8,607 bases of DNA from Sphingobacterium thalpophilum (GTDB lineage Bacteria > Bacteroidota > Bacteroidia > Flavobacteriales > Flavobacteriaceae). Made by a program: the position numbers and the translations under genes. The DNA is taken from assembly GCA_943325255.2 (NCBI GenBank), contig CALPOS020000079.1:1-8607 (forward strand), in the 5' to 3' direction. This document shows positions 1 through 5,832 of this stretch, in pieces. The notes beneath the pieces were generated by a model. That model did no database searches. It saw only the letters and a list, made by a program, of their open reading frames with translations, and was not told where the DNA came from. Each line of letters starts with the position of its first letter. The stretch's first letter is position 1.

Positions 1-699
1 GATGGAATAGAAATAAGACGCGGAAGACCAATCGGATTCAACAACAATAGTTGATGGTTGCACCTCGACTGCGCTCGGTGTGACAGTAATTTCATTTGTG
101 TCGAATGTGGTTTTGATGCCAATTTGATGAATTAAATCTAAAGTCATTTGAATGTAAGGAACGGAAGTCAATTCACCTTCTAAAGTCAATTGCAATCCGT
201 TTTCTAGTTTCGGGGCGATTAGCAATAAAGCGGAAACATACTGACTGCTTACGTTGGCTTGGAGCGACACTTTTGAATTGAGGAGCTTTTTTCCTTTGAT
301 TCTGAGTGGTGGAAATCCAATGGCTTCTTCGTAAGTGATGTCGGCGCCGAGTTGTTGTAAGGCTTCGACCAATATTTGGATAGGCCGTTCTTTCATTCTT
401 GCGGAGCCGGTTAGCACTACTTCTCGACCTTCTTGAATGGCGATATACGCAGTTAGAAAACGCATGGCGGTTCCTGCGTGGTGAATATCGACAAAGTGGT
501 TGACGGTTGATGGTTGGTGGTTGATGGTTGCCAAAGCCTTTACCATTACTTCGGAATCATCTGAATTTGATGTGTTTTCAAGGGTAATATTGGGAAACAG
601 CGCTTGCAGCAATAGCAATCTATTGGTTTCAGATTTCGAACCAGCAATAGAAACCGTTGACGAAGCATGTACTTCGGAAAGCTGCAGCGATAGATTCAC
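1..699 (-). CDS. aroA: 3-phosphoshikimate 1-carboxyvinyltransferase (EPSP synthase), N-terminal part, cut by window edge
   Basis: Cytosolic shikimate-pathway enzyme that joins phosphoenolpyruvate to shikimate-3-phosphate. The frame is open from a GTG at 699 to the window edge: 233 codons, roughly the first 55-60% of a normal AroA. Visible family motifs are SKSETNR (residues 21-27, substrate lysine and arginine), GTAMRF (76-81), GSARMKERP (98-106, with the two family arginines) and NVSSQY (149-154, shikimate-3-phosphate site). The GTG is chosen because an in-frame TAA lies five codons upstream and no ATG occurs between. Its G is the last base of the upstream mazG-like stop TAG, so translation is probably coupled. 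Residues 57-68 and 206-217 are encoded by repeat-like DNA (see repeat entries) and sit where I expect loops between conserved blocks. The C-terminal catalytic motifs lie outside the window. Identity is secure; completeness cannot be judged. Confidence 0.95.
   Translation of the reverse strand, partial: MNLSLQLSEVHASSTVSIAGSKSETNRLLLLQALFPNITLENTSNSDDSEVMVKALATINHQPSTVNHFVDIHHAGTAMRFLTAYIAIQEGREVVLTGSARMKERPIQILVEALQQLGADITYEEAIGFPPLRIKGKKLLNSKVSLQANVSSQYVSALLLIAPKLENGLQLTLEGELTSVPYIQMTLDLIHQIGIKTTFDTNEITVTPSAVEVQPSTIVVESDWSSASYFYSI
50..84. repeat. Interspersed palindromic word inside aroA
   Basis: The word GTTGATGGTTG (50-60) is followed by an imperfect palindrome, CACCTCGACTGCGCTCGGTG (61-80), and TGAC. 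The palindrome can pair CAC 61-63 with GTG 78-80 and CGA 66-68 with TCG 75-77. From memory, very similar words (GTCACACTGAGCGCAGTCGA and variants) are scattered through Bacteroidota genomes, usually between genes. Here it is read in frame as AroA residues 206-217, just before the conserved ESDWSSAS block. The copy-number claim is recall, not something this window shows. Confidence 0.55.
498..530. repeat. GGTTGAY tandem words inside aroA
   Basis: A 33 bp run built from the word GGTTGA(C/T) with interruptions (ggttgac ggttgat ggttg gt ggttgat ggttg). The 11-mer GTTGATGGTTG occurs twice here (506-516, 520-530) and a third time at 50-60 in the same gene. It is translated on the minus strand as AroA residues 57-68 without breaking the frame. 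Whether it is an expansion or an inserted element cannot be told from one genome. Confidence 0.7.
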
Positions 700-1028
700 T
701 ATTTCAGTTTTTCGTTATTGTGATGACGGTCGTGGTCGCGGTTGGTTTTGATGTCCATTTTTTTGTCAAAAGCCGATTGAAGGTCGATGCCAGTTTGATT
801 GGCAAGACATAAAACGACAAAAACCACATCGGCTAATTCCTCTCCTAAATCTTTGTTTTTATCGGATTCTTTTTCGGACTGTTCTCCGTATCGCCGGGCA
901 ATAATTCGGGCTACTTCGCCGACTTCTTCGGTGAGCTGTGCCATATTGGTGAGTTCGTTGAAGTAGCGAACGCCGTGATCTTTGATCCAGTTGTCGACTT
1001 CTAGTTGAGCGTTTTGTATATTCATCAT
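699..1028 (-). CDS. MazG-like nucleotide pyrophosphohydrolase
   Basis: Small single-domain all-alpha NTP pyrophosphatase of the MazG/dCTPase superfamily, expected to hydrolyse (d)NTPs to NMP and pyrophosphate in the cytosol; the exact substrate cannot be read from sequence. The 109 residues carry the family metal-binding pattern: E34, E35 and E38 in TEEVGEVARI, then E64 and D67 in EELADVVF. The tail is basic and hydrophilic, ending HHNNEKLK. The first ATG (1028) overlaps the upstream dtd stop as ATGA; a second ATG at 1025 is also possible and would overlap the stop by one base. The gene's own stop TAG shares a base with the aroA GTG. This position in a coupled string suggests a housekeeping role rather than a toxin-antitoxin MazG. 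Confidence 0.85.
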   Translation of the reverse strand: MMNIQNAQLEVDNWIKDHGVRYFNELTNMAQLTEEVGEVARIIARRYGEQSEKESDKNKDLGEELADVVFVVLCLANQTGIDLQSAFDKKMDIKTNRDHDRHHNNEKLK

Positions 1029-1477
1029 TCTTTATTTTTTGAATCCATAATTATCGTTACTGGGCCATCGTTGAGCAACGAAACTTTCATATCTGCAGCA
1101 AAAATTCCGGTTTGGACGCGCTTTTCTAAAGCAAATTCTAAACTGCTCACAAATTGTTCGTACATGGGAATGGAAAATTCTGGCTTGGCGGCTTTTAAAT
1201 ACGAAGGACGATTTCCTTTTTTGGTAGAAGCGTGTAAAGTAAATTGACTGACTACAATGATATCGCCATTGATCTCCTTGACGGACAAATTCATCACCAC
1301 ATTTTCATCTCCAAAGATGCGAAGATTGACGATTTTGTTGACCAGCCAATCAATGTCTTCTTGTGTGTCCGCTTCTTCAATGCCTACTAAAACAAGTAGC
1401 CCTTTTTGGATATCGGCTACTTTTTTTTCAGCGATTGTAACCGCTGCTTCCGAAACTCTTTGAATGACCACTTTCAT
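1025..1477 (-). CDS. dtd: D-aminoacyl-tRNA deacylase
   Basis: Hydrolyses D-amino acids (classically D-Tyr) wrongly attached to tRNA, as well as glycyl-tRNA(Ala), recycling the tRNA in the cytosol. The 150-residue length is normal for bacterial DTD. The start MKVVIQRVSEAAV is the typical DTD N-terminus. The active-site motif SQFTL is at about 77-81, and the cross-subunit Gly-cisPro motif is in NDGPVT near the C-terminus. The family acts as a dimer. It begins 3 bp after the rsgA stop and overlaps the mazG-like ATG by 4 bp (ATGA), so it is the second gene of a compact translational unit. Nothing is unusual in the protein. Confidence 0.95.
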   Translation of the reverse strand: MKVVIQRVSEAAVTIAEKKVADIQKGLLVLVGIEEADTQEDIDWLVNKIVNLRIFGDENVVMNLSVKEINGDIIVVSQFTLHASTKKGNRPSYLKAAKPEFSIPMYEQFVSSLEFALEKRVQTGIFAADMKVSLLNDGPVTIIMDSKNKE

Positions 1478-1480
1478 ACA

Positions 1481-2461
1481 CTAAGATTTTCGAGACTGAT
1501 CGCTAATAATTCGGTCTTCATTATAGACATCTGTGCGGTAATGTTCTTCATCGCCTTCCAAAATATGCAGATAATTTTTATACCGTGACCAAGACACCTG
1601 ATCGTTTTCAAGAGCTTTTTTGACAGCGCAATTGGGTTCATCTTTATGCAAGCAATTATTAAACTTACATTGATCTTTTAATTTGAAAAACTCTGGAAAA
1701 TAGCCGCTGATATCTTCTTTTTCTAAATCGACAATCCCAAAGCCTTTGATTCCCGGCGTATCAATAATCTTCGCATCAAAACTCAAATCGTACATTTCTG
1801 CAAATGTCGTCGTATGTTGCCCTTGCTTGCTTTGTTCTGATATGGTTTTCGTTTTCAAATGCAAACTAGGTTCCATTGCGTTTACTAATGTAGATTTACC
1901 AACGCCTGAATGTCCTGAAAACATGCTTACTTTACCTAACATCAATTGCTTCAATTCTTCAATTCCTTTGTTTTCTTTGGCAGAAACACGAAGGCAGCGG
2001 TAACCCACTTCTTGATAGATATGCTGCAAATACAGTTGTTCATTTAATGTTGGTTCATCGAAAGTGTCAATCTTATTAAAAACCAAAATAGTTTCGATAC
2101 CGTAAGCTTCCGCAGTGACTAGAAATCGATCTATAAAATTGGTCGTCGTTGGCGGATTGTCAATCGTAATCAACAAAAAAACATAATCCACATTCGAGGC
2201 AATGATGTGCATTTGGTGCGACAAATTGACTGACTTTCGAACAATATAATTCTTCCTTTCGTGAATGTGGTGAATCGTTCCTGTAATGGCATCCGAAGTC
2301 TCATCAAGCTCATAATCGACCACATCGCCCACTGCAATTGGATTGGTACTTTTGATACCTTTCATGCGGAACTTACCTTTGATACGGCATTCGATAAAAT
2401 CTCCTTGTTCGGATTTTACGGTATACCAACTTCCGGTAGATTTATAGACGAGTCCTGTCAT
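1481..2461 (-). CDS. rsgA: Ribosome small-subunit-dependent GTPase A
   Basis: Circularly permuted GTPase that checks late maturation of the 30S subunit and releases on GTP hydrolysis. The 326 residues show an N-terminal OB-fold (about 1-85) and then GTPase motifs in permuted order: G4 NKID (129-132), G5 SAK (160-162), G1/Walker A GHSGVGKST (183-191), a G2-like GQHTTT (214-219) and G3 DTPG (234-237). A C-terminal zinc site follows with Cys265, Cys270, His272 and Cys278. All family hallmarks are present. The start MTGLVYKSTGSWY matches the usual N-terminus. It leads the compact rsgA-dtd-mazG-aroA string and is separated by 100 bp of AT-rich DNA from the DAHP synthase gene upstream. Confidence 0.97.
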   Translation of the reverse strand: MTGLVYKSTGSWYTVKSEQGDFIECRIKGKFRMKGIKSTNPIAVGDVVDYELDETSDAITGTIHHIHERKNYIVRKSVNLSHQMHIIASNVDYVFLLITIDNPPTTTNFIDRFLVTAEAYGIETILVFNKIDTFDEPTLNEQLYLQHIYQEVGYRCLRVSAKENKGIEELKQLMLGKVSMFSGHSGVGKSTLVNAMEPSLHLKTKTISEQSKQGQHTTTFAEMYDLSFDAKIIDTPGIKGFGIVDLEKEDISGYFPEFFKLKDQCKFNNCLHKDEPNCAVKKALENDQVSWSRYKNYLHILEGDEEHYRTDVYNEDRIISDQSRKS

Positions 2462-2466
2462 TATTT

Positions 2467-2564
2467 ATTTTGAATGATGCATTTTAGATTTTGAATGACA
2501 AAATTAAGGCTTTCGTTCATTGTGTTCTACTAATTTAAAATTTAAAATTCAAAATTTAAAATTA
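2467..2564. repeat. AT-rich word repeats in the gap before rsgA
   Basis: The 100 bp gap between the DAHP synthase and rsgA genes is low-complexity. ATTTTGAATGA occurs at 2467-2477 and again at 2488-2498 (21 bp period). Positions 2531-2564 are a string of the words AATTTAAA and AATTCAAA, running into the DAHP synthase stop codon. No convincing GC hairpin terminator is visible, so read-through from the upstream gene into rsgA is possible. Confidence 0.6.
2499..2506 (-). promoter_or_regulatory. Possible -7 element for rsgA
   Basis: The minus strand reads TAATTTTG, a full match to the Bacteroidota -7 consensus TAnnTTTG, 38 bp upstream of the rsgA ATG. No TTTG -33 element is seen at the right distance, and such words arise easily in AT-rich DNA. 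Confidence 0.3.
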
Positions 2565-3644
2565 GGAGTTGATAATTCGTTCCTGATGACTGATACTTTC
2601 CTGGTGAATCGCCTTAAATAATCTCAAAATAAATTCTTCACTCAACTCTTTATCTTCACCTTCCAATATCATCTTTATTAGAATCTCGTTCCACCTTTTG
2701 TTTTGTAACACTGCAATATTTTTCTCTTTTTTCAACGCTCCAATTTGTTCAGCTATCTTCATCCTTTTGCCTAAAATTTCCAGTAATTTACTATCGGCAA
2801 TATCAATATCCGCTCGAAGATTCTCTATTTTGATATTAAAATCTTCCTCATCCGTACTGATCTTACGTATCTTCAGCGCTTTAAAAATTTGTTTCAAAAC
2901 CGTTGGTGTTACTTGCTGTGCGGCATCGCTCCATGCATAATCAGGATCTGTATGGGTTTCAATCATCAACCCATCATAATTCAAATCGAGCGCCTGTTGC
3001 GAGACTTCGAGAATCATATCCCGTCTTCCTGTAATATGCGACGGATCACAAATGAGCGGCAAATCTGGGAAACGACTCTGAAATTCGATTGCAATTTGCC
3101 ATTCTGGAATGTTGCGGTATTTGGTTTTTTCATACGTCGAAAAGCCTCTGTGAATCACACCCAATTTCTTTATCCCTGCATTATATAAACGTTCTACTCC
3201 ACCAATCCACAATGCTAAATCTGGATTGACTGGGTTTTTTACCAAGACAATTTTATCGGTATTTTGGAGCGCATCTGCTATTTCTTGCACCGCAAACGGA
3301 TTTACAGTTGTTCGCGCGCCAATCCACAACACATCAATGTCGTGGTCTAATGCCAATTTCACGTGGGCAGCATTCGCCACTTCTGTCGCCATAAGCAATC
3401 CCGTTTCGGCTTTAGCTTTTTGCAACCACTTCAAACCAATGGCACCCACGCCTTCAAATCCACCAGGTCGCGTTCTCGGTTTCCAAATTCCAGCGCGGTA
3501 AATACTCACATCGGAATCTTTCAATTCGTGTGCGATTTTCAAAACTTGCGCTTCGGTTTCGGCACTACACGGTCCGGCGATTACTAAAGGATGCGACAAC
3601 TTAAAATCATCCAGCCAAGTTCTCATTCCTGCGTAATTTTCCAT
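2562..3644 (-). CDS. Bifunctional 3-deoxy-7-phosphoheptulonate synthase / chorismate mutase
   Basis: Catalyses the entry step of aromatic biosynthesis (PEP + erythrose-4-phosphate to DAHP) and the branch step from chorismate to prephenate for Phe/Tyr. The 360 residues divide into a KdsA-like class I-beta DAHP synthase (about 1-260) and an AroQ-type chorismate mutase (about 270-350). DAHP synthase motifs: AGPCSAE (23-29), KPRTRPGGFEG (55-65), IGART (108-112), KNPVNPD (136-142), HRGFS (165-169) and CDPSHITG (199-206). The mutase helix starts LRADID (R277) and continues GKRMKIAEQIGALKKEK with R294 and K305/K306 in catalytic-type positions. In this family the mutase part often mediates allosteric control by prephenate; that is inference here. 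Prephenate dehydratase, dehydrogenase and aminotransferase genes are not next to it in this window. The start MENYAGMRTWL fits the family. Confidence 0.95.
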   Translation of the reverse strand: MENYAGMRTWLDDFKLSHPLVIAGPCSAETEAQVLKIAHELKDSDVSIYRAGIWKPRTRPGGFEGVGAIGLKWLQKAKAETGLLMATEVANAAHVKLALDHDIDVLWIGARTTVNPFAVQEIADALQNTDKIVLVKNPVNPDLALWIGGVERLYNAGIKKLGVIHRGFSTYEKTKYRNIPEWQIAIEFQSRFPDLPLICDPSHITGRRDMILEVSQQALDLNYDGLMIETHTDPDYAWSDAAQQVTPTVLKQIFKALKIRKISTDEEDFNIKIENLRADIDIADSKLLEILGKRMKIAEQIGALKKEKNIAVLQNKRWNEILIKMILEGEDKELSEEFILRLFKAIHQESISHQERIINS

Positions 3645-3768
3645 AGGGATTGTTCATTTTTCAATCTAATCGGCAATATTTTTTAACTAGCTGATTTGAT
3701 ATCATCTCAGAAGGCTGAGTATTTTTCTCATTTTTTTTAATACTGTTTCAATCGTTGCAAAACACTAG

Positions 3769-3776
3769 CAAAAATA
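3769..3776 (-). promoter_or_regulatory. Possible -7 element for the DAHP synthase gene
   Basis: The minus strand reads TATTTTTG (TAnnTTTG match) just downstream of the terminator of the putative small RNA, giving a leader of about 120 nt before the ATG at 3644. No good -33 element is visible. The leader contains a small hairpin (CTCAG 3706-3710 with CTGAG 3715-3719) of unknown role. Confidence 0.3.
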
Positions 3777-3784
3777 AGTATTAA

Positions 3785-3812
3785 ATAAAAAATCCCGATC
3801 GAAACCGGGATT
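3785..3812 (-). terminator. Intrinsic terminator, able to act on both strands
   Basis: AATCCCG (3791-3797) pairs with CGGGATT (3806-3812) around an 8 nt loop. On the minus strand it is followed by TTTTTTATTT, a good U-tract; on the plus strand by TTATTATTTTTG. It lies between two divergent genes, so it cannot serve either annotated neighbour. That is the main reason to suspect a small RNA gene on its right. Confidence 0.75.
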
Positions 3813-3936
3813 ATTATTTTTGTTTGAATTAATAATTTTTCATATAACCTTGCGACAATCCCTTACTTATTTCCAAAAGAAATAAAGAGCATTGCTAAAA
3901 CAGCAAGGGTTATTCAACATGGGTAAATTTTTATTG
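3785..3936 (-). ncRNA. Putative free-standing small RNA, rod-like fold, possibly 6S-like
   Basis: The 392 bp divergent gap carries an apparent transcription unit with no ORF. On the minus strand a promoter-like pair (3942-3975) is followed by about 150 nt ending in an intrinsic terminator (3785-3812). In between is a strong inverted repeat: ATAACCTTGC (3844-3853) pairs with GCAAGGGTTAT (3903-3913) with one bulge; CAAT (3856-3859) pairs with ATTG (3891-3894); TTATTTC (3867-3873) pairs with GAAATAA (3879-3885) around a 5 nt loop. The result is a long irregular hairpin with an internal bubble. Length, single-rod shape, bubble and terminator recall 6S RNA, of which flavobacterial forms are known. 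I cannot confirm that identity from sequence alone. The strand choice rests on the promoter and on the six-base T-run after the terminator stem. Confidence 0.45.
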
Positions 3937-3941
3937 GATTG

Positions 3942-3975
3942 CTAAAGTAAAAAATAAAGTTTACAGTATCACAAA
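3942..3975 (-). promoter_or_regulatory. Putative promoter of the small RNA
   Basis: The minus strand shows TTTG (3972-3975), a 22 nt spacer and TACTTTAG (3942-3949), one mismatch from the Bacteroidota -7 consensus TAnnTTTG. The predicted start is near 3936. The spacer is at the long end of the accepted range. Confidence 0.45.
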
Positions 3976-3987
3976 AGATTTTATTTT

Positions 3988-4020
3988 TTTGAAAATTTCC
4001 TAGAGTATTCTTTACTTTTG
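3988..4020 (+). promoter_or_regulatory. gldA promoter
   Basis: TTTG (3988-3991), a 21 nt spacer and TACTTTTG (4013-4020) fit the Bacteroidota -33/-7 pattern exactly. Transcription should start near 4026, about 10 nt before the ATG, giving a very short A-rich leader without a Shine-Dalgarno site, as is common in this phylum. Confidence 0.7.
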
Positions 4021-4036
4021 TTTCAAATCAAAATAT

Positions 4037-4939
4037 ATGTCGATAGAAGTTCATGCTATTTCTAAAAATTACGGCGCACAAAAAGCGTTAGACCAAGTTT
4101 CTTTCACGATTCAGAAAGGCGAAATCGTGGGTTTTTTGGGTCCAAATGGAGCGGGAAAATCAACGTTGATGAAAATCTTGACGACTTATTTGTCTGCCGA
4201 TGAAGGAACCGCAATTGTCAACGGTTTTGATGTGTCTACCCAGCAAAAATCTGTTCAGCAATCTATTGGTTACTTACCAGAGCACAATCCGTTGTATTTG
4301 GATTTGTACGTTCGTGAATATTTAGAATTTAATGCCAACGTTTACGGTGTATCTCAAAGTCGAATTGAAGAAGTAATACTACTTACCGGTTTGATGTCTG
4401 AGCGACATAAAAAAATCGGACAATTATCAAAAGGCTACCGTCAGCGTGTAGGCTTGGCGAATGCGTTGCTTCACAATCCAGATGTTTTGATTTTGGATGA
4501 ACCAACGACAGGATTAGACCCGAATCAGTTGGTTGAAATCCGAAATGTGATTCGCAATGTCGGCAAAGACAAAACCGTTTTTCTATCAACACACATCATG
4601 CAAGAAGTAGAGGCGATTTGCGATCGGGTGATTATCATCGATCATGGAAAAATTGTGACGGATAAAAAAATCGATCGACTGACTTCGGTGTCACAAGAGC
4701 AGATTATTGATGTTGAATTTGACCGAACGGTTACCGATGAACTGATTCGCTCAGTTCCTGGTTTGGCTAGCGCAGTAAATACTGCCGAAAATTTATGGGA
4801 ACTGACTTTTGAATCCGATCAAGACATGCGCTCTGTAGTGTTTGATTTTGCACAAGAAAATGGACTGAAAACGTTGCAACTCAATTTAAAAAACAAGAAT
4901 TTAGAAAGTTTGTTTAGAGAAGTGACAGGTAAAGAGTGA
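4037..4939 (+). CDS. gldA: Gliding motility-associated ABC transporter ATP-binding subunit GldA
   Basis: ATPase subunit that in Flavobacterium johnsoniae works with the membrane proteins GldF and GldG and was identified as required for gliding; the transported substrate is unknown. The 300 residues contain Walker A GPNGAGKST (35-43), a YLPE segment in the Q-loop region (79-82, Glu82 where many ABC proteins have Gln), signature LSKGYRQR (130-137), Walker B LILDEP (151-156) and switch His186 in STHIMQE. The C-terminal 90 or so residues are the extra domain seen in ABC-2 type exporter ATPases. Sequence and length agree closely with GldA as I know it. GldF and GldG are not adjacent; in flavobacteria gldA is commonly separate from gldFG. 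The gene is monocistronic here, with its own promoter, and faces a convergent gene. Confidence 0.93.
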   Translation: MSIEVHAISKNYGAQKALDQVSFTIQKGEIVGFLGPNGAGKSTLMKILTTYLSADEGTAIVNGFDVSTQQKSVQQSIGYLPEHNPLYLDLYVREYLEFNANVYGVSQSRIEEVILLTGLMSERHKKIGQLSKGYRQRVGLANALLHNPDVLILDEPTTGLDPNQLVEIRNVIRNVGKDKTVFLSTHIMQEVEAICDRVIIIDHGKIVTDKKIDRLTSVSQEQIIDVEFDRTVTDELIRSVPGLASAVNTAENLWELTFESDQDMRSVVFDFAQENGLKTLQLNLKNKNLESLFREVTGKE

Positions 4940-4969
4940 TGAGTGAACTTTCGTTGGAAGCGAGATTCC

Positions 4970-5069
4970 TAGCCCCGATTACTTCGCCAGTTCGCTGCGC
5001 TCGTGTGAGCCGGCGTCCTCAGAATACCATGGAGAGACAGAGGCGAAAGCGTGAAAAAGCTCCTAAAAA
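4970..5069. repeat. Interspersed repeat in the convergent gap after gldA
   Basis: The 130 bp between gldA and the head-GIN gene is clearly GC-richer than its surroundings. It is bounded by TAGCCCCGATT (4970-4980) and GCTCCTAAAAA (5059-5069), with CCGGCGTCCT (5010-5019) between. I recall these three blocks in this order from many flavobacterial intergenic regions, with a variable middle. An internal imperfect inverted repeat is CTTCGCC (4982-4988) with GGCGAAAG (5042-5049). The word CTGCGCTCGTGTGAG (4995-5009) nearly matches the palindromic word inside aroA. Between convergent genes it may serve as a bidirectional terminator, which is inference. Confidence 0.5.
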
Positions 5070-5822
5070 CTAGCGATAAATCAATCGACCTCGATAATGT
5101 TCGATTACATGAACATTTTCTACTGGCGGACGAGAATAGCAATTGACATTGCCTACATTATAGATATCTCCTCTTAGCACTTGTATAGGTCTGATAAATA
5201 AATCATTGCTGCCTCTATGGTAAAAGTATACCGTGTTGGCAAATAGATTTTCGCCGTGAAAAATACCTCCATTTTCATAAAAAAACACGTACAAGTTATT
5301 GGTATTTCCTGTAATAAAGAAACGTCCCAAATCATTATTTTCAATCGTGACCGACTCATTGTCAACGTTTAAGTAATAATCACCAGTTCCTACGCCACTA
5401 TAGCCGTCATTTGAATTGGTGGAAATGATATGCAAATTGGGATAATGGAGTACGCCTTCTGACGAAATATTTTGTTCTGTTTTGGAGTTGATTTGGGTAA
5501 TATTTGGCGCTGTTATGTATACAATCGTATTTCCGTAATCGCGAACCCAATTGCACGTTGTGTTATCAGAAAGTTTGAGTAAATCTCCTTCCACTGTAAC
5601 TTCGATATCATTAATGAGATTCTCCCCGGTTTGCACTTCTACTTTGTGCTCCGCGCCCTCAATAAGAACGACGTTGATTCTCTTATTAACCAATAATTTT
5701 GAGAAAGTCAATCCAGTAAAAACTTTAGATTTTATAGGGCCACTCGATTTAATGCAATCACTCGGTTTTTCGCAACTAATAAATAGCAGTATGGTCAAAA
5801 TAATAAATAACGTTTTTTTCAT
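5070..5822 (-). CDS. Head-GIN domain (DUF2807) lipoprotein
   Basis: A 250-residue predicted lipoprotein. The N-terminus MKKTLFIILTILLFISC is a type II signal peptide with lipobox FISC, so Cys17 should be lipidated; the mature chain starts CEKPSD. The rest matches the DUF2807/GIN pattern: an opening strand segment (VFTGLTFSKLLVNKRINVVLIEG), a VEVQTGENLINDIEV segment, then repeated short beta turns rich in Gly, Asn and Ser (about 110-225), as in a right-handed beta-helix. The function of this family is not established; some members were named putative adhesin heads. It starts 10 bp after the PagL-like gene, almost certainly in one transcript. The 3' end abuts the interspersed repeat. Domain assignment is fairly sure, biological role unknown. 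Confidence 0.75.
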   Translation of the reverse strand: MKKTLFIILTILLFISCEKPSDCIKSSGPIKSKVFTGLTFSKLLVNKRINVVLIEGAEHKVEVQTGENLINDIEVTVEGDLLKLSDNTTCNWVRDYGNTIVYITAPNITQINSKTEQNISSEGVLHYPNLHIISTNSNDGYSGVGTGDYYLNVDNESVTIENNDLGRFFITGNTNNLYVFFYENGGIFHGENLFANTVYFYHRGSNDLFIRPIQVLRGDIYNVGNVNCYSRPPVENVHVIEHYRGRLIYR

Positions 5823-5832
5823 TTCTTATCTT

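Noticed and set aside
500..751. Plus-strand open frame of 83 codons opposite aroA and the mazG-like gene
   Set aside because: It lies opposite two recognised minus-strand genes and crosses their junction; the translation resembles no family and is a shadow of the opposite strand.
3701..3730. Possible leader peptide MRKILSLLR upstream of the DAHP synthase gene, overlapping a small hairpin
   Set aside because: It contains no Phe, Tyr or Trp codons, so it does not fit an aromatic attenuator, and the CTCAG/CTGAG hairpin is only 5 bp.
3785..3936. tRNA or tmRNA in the divergent gap
   Set aside because: No cloverleaf, no T-loop GTTCRANNC motif and no CCA end; the fold is a single long rod.
4970..5069. 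Remnant of an insertion sequence or CRISPR array after gldA
   Set aside because: No transposase fragment, target duplication or regular repeat-spacer pattern is visible; it is a single short block.
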